A stretch of DNA of 48,730 nt, taken from assembly GCA_964502215.1 (NCBI GenBank), contig CAZCUN010000020.1, positions 1 through 48,730 of the forward strand, written 5' to 3'. This document shows, piece after piece, positions 43,213 through 48,730 of this stretch. Under the pieces are notes generated by a model. It was given only the letters and a program-made list of their open reading frames with translations, made no database searches and was not told the origin of the DNA. Position numbers and translations under genes: made by a program. Origin of the DNA: JAALLB01 sp964502215 (GTDB lineage Bacteria > Pseudomonadota > Alphaproteobacteria > Rhizobiales > Rhizobiaceae). Numbering within the stretch: the stretch's first letter is position 1; each line of letters starts with the position of its first letter.

Positions 43213-43440
43213 TTATCCTTCAACTGGAGCTTCTTCGCCAAGCTCAGTTTCTTCATCCAACACTTCATCGCTATTTTTTTCGGTGAGTTTACCAATCGCG
43301 ATTGCAAGCGCGCCGGCAACAACAGTTGCACCAAGACCAACCCAATGCGCATGTCCTGCAAGTTCACCTACATGCCCCAAATGTGCATGCGCTGGCGAGA
43401 CTAACCCAAAGAACGCAAAAGACGTAAGAAACCGCAACAT
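43213..43440 (-). CDS. Small secreted/membrane His-rich protein (DUF6732-like)
   Basis: 75 residues. A signal peptide ends at SPAHA, so the mature chain would begin with His in HLGHVGELAGHAHW; one transmembrane helix (about 33-50) and an acidic tail (DEETELGEEAPVEG) follow. The pattern fits the small DUF6732 proteins of alphaproteobacteria, as I remember them. AGGAG 7 nt before ATG 43440 fixes the start (the frame is open to 43500). It is the first gene of the operon, 5 bp before cbiX. A metal-binding N-terminus exposed to the periplasm, next to the cobaltochelatase, suggests cobalt capture; that is inference. Confidence 0.75.
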   Translation of the reverse strand: MLRFLTSFAFFGLVSPAHAHLGHVGELAGHAHWVGLGATVVAGALAIAIGKLTEKNSDEVLDEETELGEEAPVEG

Positions 43441-43490
43441 GAAATACTCCTGTATAACTTTCATCGACACATATTTTGGAAAAAGAAAGT

Positions 43491-43518
43491 AAACATACAA
43501 AGCTTAGTTTGCATGTTT
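43491..43518. promoter_or_regulatory. 28-bp imperfect palindrome upstream of the long cob operon
   Basis: AAACATACAAA (43491-43501), 6-base spacer, TTTGCATGTTT (43508-43518); ten of eleven pairs match. It is 51 bp before the first start codon of the minus-strand cob operon. It may be an operator, or a hairpin in the leader. Confidence 0.45.
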
Positions 43519-43689
43519 CATCATCACGATGATATCTGTTTTAGCCCCCTATTTGGGTCAACTGCACCAGAATCTTTCTCAGCCCCTAAAATTAGGCATC
43601 ATCAATTAAAGCAGACCATAAGACCAACCGAATTAGAGGTCAAACAGTTTACCGCCAACATCTACATAAATTACGACAGAAGCTAGGTT

Positions 43690-44118
43690 TTATGTTTCTC
43701 GCATTTTAGCAAAATCATTAGCATCGATTCCCAAAAGAGCGGATGTTTTTCTAATTAATTCAGCCTCATCTGTATGAACTTCATTATCAGATTTCGCGAT
43801 AGAAAACAGATGTATCAGCAAGGTCTTCTTACGCTCCAATTCAAGACCTTCAAACATAGCAATGGCATCATCAATGCTAGTCTCATACCCAAAGTCTTGA
43901 AGATACTCGATGACTTCTGGAACCTCTTCTTCAGGAATATTAAAGGCTATTTTGCAGATACGTTTAAAATTATCCAGTTCTTGAGGTTTTAACTCCCCAT
44001 CAGCAAACATCATTCTGACTAATAATATAAGTTCACTTGTAAGTTGCAAATCATCTGCAACCATTCGAACTGAATTACCCTGATTAATCCAACTTTTTAA
44101 CTTATCAATTACTTTCAT
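43690..44118 (-). CDS. TerB-like helical protein
   Basis: 142 residues from ATG 44118, all helical, with a TerB-like pattern: LILLVRMMFADGELKPQELDNF and, later, LIHLFSIAKSDNEVHTDEAELIRKTSALLG, two acidic turns (ADGELKPQE, SDNEVHTDE) that look like paired metal-binding or EF-like loops. The frame also extends to a TTG at 44187, which would add a membrane helix (WFIFTLIALISWGI); if used, it would be a membrane-anchored form like the TerB protein at 11988. It is divergent from the hybrid kinase gene, with starts 128 bp apart. No T-rich terminator follows. Confidence 0.72.
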   Translation of the reverse strand: MKVIDKLKSWINQGNSVRMVADDLQLTSELILLVRMMFADGELKPQELDNFKRICKIAFNIPEEEVPEVIEYLQDFGYETSIDDAIAMFEGLELERKKTLLIHLFSIAKSDNEVHTDEAELIRKTSALLGIDANDFAKMRET

Positions 44119-44246
44119 GTAACTTTGAATCCCCCATGAAATTAGCGCTATCAAGGTGAAAATAAACCATTTGTTATCAATAACCAATTACTAATTTGAC
44201 TCAGAATATTGATTGGGCGGTCAAATTACTTGGGGCATATCGACTT

Positions 44247-47200
44247 ATGAGTGACATTAAAAATGAAAAAGATCATATAAATCAAAAAGATAAAACAATA
44301 GAGTCGCTAGAAGCAGAACTGCGTCAATTAAGAGAAGATACCGAATTTCTTAAGAAATCTTTCCATGATGCGATTGAAGTTCTTGATGATGGTTTTGTTA
44401 TATTTGATAGTAAAGATCAGTTATTTACTTATAACAAAGCCTTTAAAGAACAATTTGGTGCTGGTGGAAAGTTTTTAGAAATTGGCAAAACATACGAATA
44501 CATAACGACTAACTTTGCTCGCTCAGGCATTATTCCCAATATTAAAGGCAAAGAAGTAGAATTTGTAAAATCCCTGATTGAAAATCGCAAATCAGAAGAA
44601 GGTGTCGACAAAATTTTTGAAAACCACAAAGGCGAGTGGATTCGACATAGAGATAAGCGCGACAATTCAGGTAATCTTGTTGGCTTACGCACTAATGTGA
44701 CAGAAATAAAAATGCGAGAGAACGAACTCGCACGCGCTTCGCAGATGTTTACTGAAGCAACCAATTCAATGGTGCAAGGAATGGCGATTTTCAAGGCAGA
44801 AAAACTTCAGTTCTTCAATCCTAATTTATTAAAATTGCTCAACATACCAGACGGCAAGCTAAAAATTGGCTGTTCTTACGAAGAATTCTTGAATACATTA
44901 AAATCTTTAGGGCACTACGACAACAATGATGAAATTGTCCAGAAAAACCTTGAACTCATGTCCAGTCGCACAAAGCAGCAATTGGAACGCGAAACTGAAT
45001 ATGGGGTACATTTGCGTGTCGATGTTATTCCTAGTGATGAAGATAGTGTATTACTGACTTACACTGACATTACAGAATCGAGAAATAGAGAAAAAGAAAT
45101 TGAAATCGCAAAAACTGAAACAGAATTAACCCTTGCAAGGCAAGAAAATATTGCAAATGTGATGGCGCAAGGCATTATCATGTTTGAGCATGGGAAAGTT
45201 GTTTTCTACAACAAACAAGCGCTTAATATTCTAGAAATAACCGAAGAAATTCTTTTTGAAGAACAGAGTTTTGAAAAATTCTTAACACTTCAATTGAAAG
45301 GCGGATATTTTAACGCTGAAGATAAGGGTAAGTCTTATGTTGCACAACACATGGAAGCAGCATCATCAGGCGTCCCCTTTCAATTAGAGCGTACAACAAA
45401 AAACCGTAAGACAGTCCGTGTTGACGGTGTACCCAACAAAAAAGAAAACAGCTTAACACTTACCTTAACTGATATTTCAACGCTGAAAGAACGTGAGATT
45501 GAAACCAATATAGCAAGGAATGAAGCTGAGCGGATGTCAAAAATCCAAGCTGCCTGGACAAATGCAATGGTTCCCGGGCTAATTATTTTTGATGACAACA
45601 AGCTTTCTTACTTAAATCCAAGAACTTTAGAATTACTCGGCGCAAATGAAGACTCATTTACGATCGGAATGCCGATTAGCGAAGTTATCAAAGTCCAAGC
45701 TACACTTGGTGACTTTTCACATGGCACTACCGACTCAGATTACCAAACTAAACTGCACGCTAAAATCGCAGAGGGTAACGGCTATTCTTTTGAGCGACAA
45801 ATGTTGAATGGCAAAGTTCTTAAAGTAGATGGCGTACCAACTGAAAATAACGGGCTGATCGTAAGCTATACAGACATTACAGATGTAAAAGAACGCGCGA
45901 AAGAACTCGAAGAGGCAATGAAACTAGCGTCTTCGGCTGAAAGAGCAAAGTCCGAGTTCTTAGCTAATATGTCACACGAAATAAGAACGCCGATGAACGG
46001 TGTTATGGGCATGGCAGAGCTATTGGCATCTACTGAACTCGATCCAAAACAAAAAATGTTTACAGATGTTATTGTAAAGTCTGGCGCATCACTTTTGACA
46101 ATCATCAATGATATTTTAGACTTTTCTAAAATCGACGCTGGGCAAATGGAATTAGACTCCGCCCCCTTCGCACTTTCAGAAGCAATTGAAGATGTTGCAA
46201 CCTTAGTATCTTCGAAGGTGGCTGAAAAAGACCTTGAGTTGATTGTCCGCGTTGATCCTAGTTTACCTGAAATGCTTATCGGAGATGTTGATAGAATTAG
46301 GCAAATTATAACAAATCTACTTGGTAATGCGGTTAAATTCACAGAAAAAGGCCATATTTTTGTAAATATTGAAAATGCAAATACCAATCAAGAAAATACA
46401 GATTCAGCTAGAATAAAATTTTCTATTGAAGATACGGGCATCGGCATACCAGAAGAAAAATGCGAGCAAGTCTTTAATAAGTTTAGCCAAGCAGACACTT
46501 CTGCAACTAGGAAGCATGAAGGCACAGGTCTTGGGTTATCTATTTCCTCCTCACTTGTCGAATTAATGGGCGGCACAATTGAGGTTGATAGTGAAGTTGG
46601 CAAAGGATCAAAATTTTGGTTCGAGGCAACGCTTCCAATTCATAATGACAATATTCAAAAACAAGCCATCCCCAGTGATATGACTAACGCACGCGTATTA
46701 GTCATTGACGATAACGATGTAAATCGTTCAATTCTTCAAGAGCAAATGAATTCTTGGAATTTTGACTCTGCATCTACGAGCACCGGTTCAGAAGGCCTTG
46801 AGGTCATGCGTGCTGTTTCTAAAAACAATATAAAACTTGATCTTGTAATTCTTGATTATCAAATGCCAGAAATGAGTGGTACTGAAGTTTTAGAAATTAT
46901 GCGCAATGAAGAAGCATTAAAGGACATTCCAGTCCTGATGCTTACTTCAGTTGATAGTTCGCAAACCCACCAACGCTTGATAAAGCTCGGTGCTGAAGCA
47001 AATCTTACAAAGCCAGCGCGTTCCTCTATGTTGCTTGAAACCATATTGCAAGTCATTGCAAATAGCCGTGCAAATATTAAAACCAACATAGGCAACATCA
47101 GAACTTCATCAGCAAAAAAGCAGTCTAGCGATAAAAATAAAAACGCAAGCTTTCTGCAAACACAGCAATTAGATATTTTAGTTGCCGAAGACAATGAAGT

Positions 47201-47564
47201 GAACCAAATTGTCTTTCAGCAAATTTTAAAAGAGACCAATTTAAATTATAAGATTGTAGAAAATGGCTCGCTTGCATTTGCCGCATATAAAGCACAAAAG
47301 CCGAGTCTAATTCTAATGGATGTTTCAATGCCCGAAATGAATGGCAAAGAAGCAACACAAGCAATCAGAAAATTTGAGCGTCAAAATCAAATGAAACGAA
47401 CACCAATTGTTGGGGTTACGGCACACGCACTGAAAGGTGACATGGAGTCTTGTATTGATGCTGGCATGGATGATTATTTATCAAAACCAGTTTCACCAAA
47501 AAAGTTAAAATTGAAAATTGAGCAGTGGTTGAAACTTAAATTTAGCGAATCAAAACTTGGATAA
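44247..47564 (+). CDS. Soluble multi-PAS hybrid histidine kinase with two receiver domains
   Basis: 1105 residues from ATG 44247 (TTG 44196 adds 17). No transmembrane helix is seen. A coiled-coil start (KDKTIESLEAELRQLRE) leads into four PAS-type repeats of about 130 residues, each ending with a T-D-I-(T/S) or T-N-V-T turn (about 40-155, 165-275, 300-410, 435-545). HisKA follows with the phosphorylated His577 in MSHEIRTPMNGVMG, an HATPase with N box LLGNAVKF and GTGLGLSI, then receiver 1 (VIDDNDVN, Asp870 in LDYQMPEMSG) and receiver 2 (VAEDNEVN, Asp1025 in MDVSMPEMNG). Both receivers keep their lysine (LTKPARS, LSKPVSP). There is no Hpt domain or output domain, so a separate Hpt is expected. 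The input signal and partner are unknown. Confidence 0.92.
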   Translation: MSDIKNEKDHINQKDKTIESLEAELRQLREDTEFLKKSFHDAIEVLDDGFVIFDSKDQLFTYNKAFKEQFGAGGKFLEIGKTYEYITTNFARSGIIPNIKGKEVEFVKSLIENRKSEEGVDKIFENHKGEWIRHRDKRDNSGNLVGLRTNVTEIKMRENELARASQMFTEATNSMVQGMAIFKAEKLQFFNPNLLKLLNIPDGKLKIGCSYEEFLNTLKSLGHYDNNDEIVQKNLELMSSRTKQQLERETEYGVHLRVDVIPSDEDSVLLTYTDITESRNREKEIEIAKTETELTLARQENIANVMAQGIIMFEHGKVVFYNKQALNILEITEEILFEEQSFEKFLTLQLKGGYFNAEDKGKSYVAQHMEAASSGVPFQLERTTKNRKTVRVDGVPNKKENSLTLTLTDISTLKEREIETNIARNEAERMSKIQAAWTNAMVPGLIIFDDNKLSYLNPRTLELLGANEDSFTIGMPISEVIKVQATLGDFSHGTTDSDYQTKLHAKIAEGNGYSFERQMLNGKVLKVDGVPTENNGLIVSYTDITDVKERAKELEEAMKLASSAERAKSEFLANMSHEIRTPMNGVMGMAELLASTELDPKQKMFTDVIVKSGASLLTIINDILDFSKIDAGQMELDSAPFALSEAIEDVATLVSSKVAEKDLELIVRVDPSLPEMLIGDVDRIRQIITNLLGNAVKFTEKGHIFVNIENANTNQENTDSARIKFSIEDTGIGIPEEKCEQVFNKFSQADTSATRKHEGTGLGLSISSSLVELMGGTIEVDSEVGKGSKFWFEATLPIHNDNIQKQAIPSDMTNARVLVIDDNDVNRSILQEQMNSWNFDSASTSTGSEGLEVMRAVSKNNIKLDLVILDYQMPEMSGTEVLEIMRNEEALKDIPVLMLTSVDSSQTHQRLIKLGAEANLTKPARSSMLLETILQVIANSRANIKTNIGNIRTSSAKKQSSDKNKNASFLQTQQLDILVAEDNEVNQIVFQQILKETNLNYKIVENGSLAFAAYKAQKPSLILMDVSMPEMNGKEATQAIRKFERQNQMKRTPIVGVTAHALKGDMESCIDAGMDDYLSKPVSPKKLKLKIEQWLKLKFSESKLG

Positions 47565-47596
47565 ATATGAATTGCTCATATAGCTTCAACGCAAAA

Positions 47597-48682
47597 TTAA
47601 ATAACCAGATTTGCTAAAATCTCATTATTCGTAATATCCTGCCAGCGCATACCCATGCGATCCATTTTGTCTGTCAGCACATTAAAATTATCAGGCTTGG
47701 TTGTTTCAAGACCGATGAGAACAGAACCAAAATTGCGTGCTGACTTTTTCAAATATTCAAAACGTGCAATATCGTCTTCTGGGCCAAGCGTCATAAGAAA
47801 TTCTTTCAATGCACCAGGGCGTTGAGGAAATTGCAAAATATAATATTTCTTCAATCCGCTAAACTTAAGCGCTCGTTCTTTAACTTCTGGCAAACGCTCA
47901 AAATCAAAATTCCCGCCAGATGCAACGCAAATAATATTTTTGTCGCGAAGCTCTTCAGCCTCAAAATCCTTAAGGGCATCTATTGCCAAAGCACCAGCAG
48001 GTTCAAGAACAATACCCTCAATGTTTAATAGGTCTGACATACTTGCACAAACACGGTCCGTAGGAATAAGCTTCACTTGATCAACACTAAACTGCTTTAG
48101 TTGTTGAAAGTTATTTGCACCAATCTGCGCAACAGCAGCACCATCGACAAAGTTATCAACTTGCGAAAGCCTAATCCGTTCATTTGTCTCAAGGCTGTTC
48201 TTTAAACTCGGTGCAAGATCAGCTCTACAAAACTAAACTGACACTTAACATTCATACCTTGCAGGTACTTCGTCATTCCAGAGGATAACCCACCTCCCCC
48301 AACAGGCATGATGATGTGATCAACGCTCTCACCTTCAGGCATTTGCTCAAGTATTTCTTTAGCAACAGTTGCCTGACCCATCATGATACGAGGGTGATCA
48401 AACGGTGGAACCATCTGCCCACCAACCTCATCACAATAAGCAATTGCCGCAGCATTAGCCGCGTCAAACCCATCACCCACAAGACGGATTTCAATATAAG
48501 GCGCACCAAAAGAAGATGTCTTCATTACTTTCTGCTTAGGCGTTGTTTGCGGCATAAAAACCACGCCCTTACATCTGAAATTTCTGCAAGCATGAGCAAA
48601 CCCTTGCGCATGATTACCAGCAGAAGCACAAATAAAATTCTTCTGCTCAGGCGCTTCGTCCAACGCCTGCATAATAAAAGAA
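47597..48682 (-). pseudogene. ilvA: Threonine dehydratase IlvA, 5'-truncated at the IS-like repeat and frameshifted
   Basis: The remaining part codes for the PLP-fold catalytic domain (ASAGNHAQGFAHACR, MPVGGGGLSSG) and the ACT-like C-terminus (YYILQFPQRPGALKEFLM). Two defects are seen. First, at 48682/48683 the coding sequence stops against the 45-bp repeat and an in-frame TAG appears inside the repeat, so roughly the first 50-60 codons are missing. Second, at 48221-48226 (GAGCT on the coding strand) the frame shifts: upstream reads CQFSFVE then runs to a stop at 48202, while another frame continues ADLAPSLKNSLETNERIR into VDNFVDGAAVAQIG and the downstream part. A lost G (GAGGCT to GAGCT) would explain it. 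Normally it deaminates threonine to 2-oxobutanoate for isoleucine. Confidence 0.85.
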
Positions 48683-48727
48683 GGGGCTGTCCCAGATAAC
48701 TACGATAAATATTGTTTAACCCATTGG
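48683..48727. repeat. Terminal 45-bp inverted repeat, right copy (probable IS end)
   Basis: Exact reverse complement of 1-45; reads GGGGCTGTCCCAG going right and stops three bases before the window ends. It interrupts ilvA. Together with the left copy it implies the same mobile-element end on both sides, pointing outward from the window. Confidence 0.7.
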
Positions 48728-48730
48728 TTC

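Noticed and set aside
47565..47581. ATATGA/TCATAT hairpin between the kinase and ilvA as a terminator
   Set aside because: Only six AT-rich pairs and no T-run follow; too weak to call.

Overview
The window looks like a chromosomal contig from a low-GC (about 40% by eye, not computed) member of the Alphaproteobacteria, most likely a marine Hyphomicrobiales-type bacterium. The reasons are a CpaB/CpaC/CpaE/CpaF/TadB/TadC pilus locus in the order usual for that class, small alphaproteobacterial families (DUF2293 and a DUF6732-like protein), a CobA very similar to the Paracoccus/Pseudomonas denitrificans enzyme, and an ArsR-methyltransferase fusion regulator. The genus cannot be fixed from the sequence alone. 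No rRNA, tRNA, CRISPR array or phage gene was seen.

Both ends carry the same 45-bp sequence in opposite orientation (1-45 and 48683-48727). At the right end it cuts off the 5' part of ilvA; at the left it lies just downstream of a cold-shock gene. The simplest reading is that the contig stops inside two copies of one insertion sequence.

1-14.6 kb is a housekeeping and accessory mix: a cold-shock protein, an EamA transporter, a 28-residue membrane peptide, an ArsR-methyltransferase regulator, a DUF3095 gene broken by an in-frame stop, a DUF2293 protein, a GST-MAPEG pair, a MOSC protein, a CxxC peroxidase-like protein, a truncated DUF11 surface protein, an EttA-SAF-oxidoreductase-SDR run, a membrane-anchored TerB-like protein with a lipase, a degenerate 27-bp tandem repeat and a TerC transporter.

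14.8-25.1 kb is a Tad/Flp pilus assembly locus: cpaB, cpaC, a 92-residue lipoprotein where cpaD would be expected, cpaE, cpaF, tadB, tadC, terminator, tadD, a TadG-like von Willebrand protein and a second terminator. The pilin, prepilin peptidase and TadE/F are not here, so they must be elsewhere if the machine works.

26.1-43.4 kb is a cobalamin biosynthesis island of four transcription blocks: cobT-cobS-cobC(phosphatase) (+), cobA-cobB-cobD-cbiB (-), cbiD-cobK-panE-like (+), and a long coupled operon running on the minus strand from 43440 to 36475 (DUF6732-like, cbiX, cobH, membrane protein, cobL, cobI, cbiG-cobJ, cobM). CbiX, CbiG and CbiD are present while CobG, CobF and CobN are absent, which points to the cobalt-early (oxygen-independent type) corrin route. 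The head of the operon (secreted His-rich protein, His/Cys-tailed chelatase, unknown membrane protein) looks like a cobalt-handling module and is the most interesting candidate for new biology.

43.7-48.7 kb holds a TerB-like protein divergent from a large soluble multi-PAS hybrid histidine kinase with two receivers, then the ilvA pseudogene running into the repeat at the right end.
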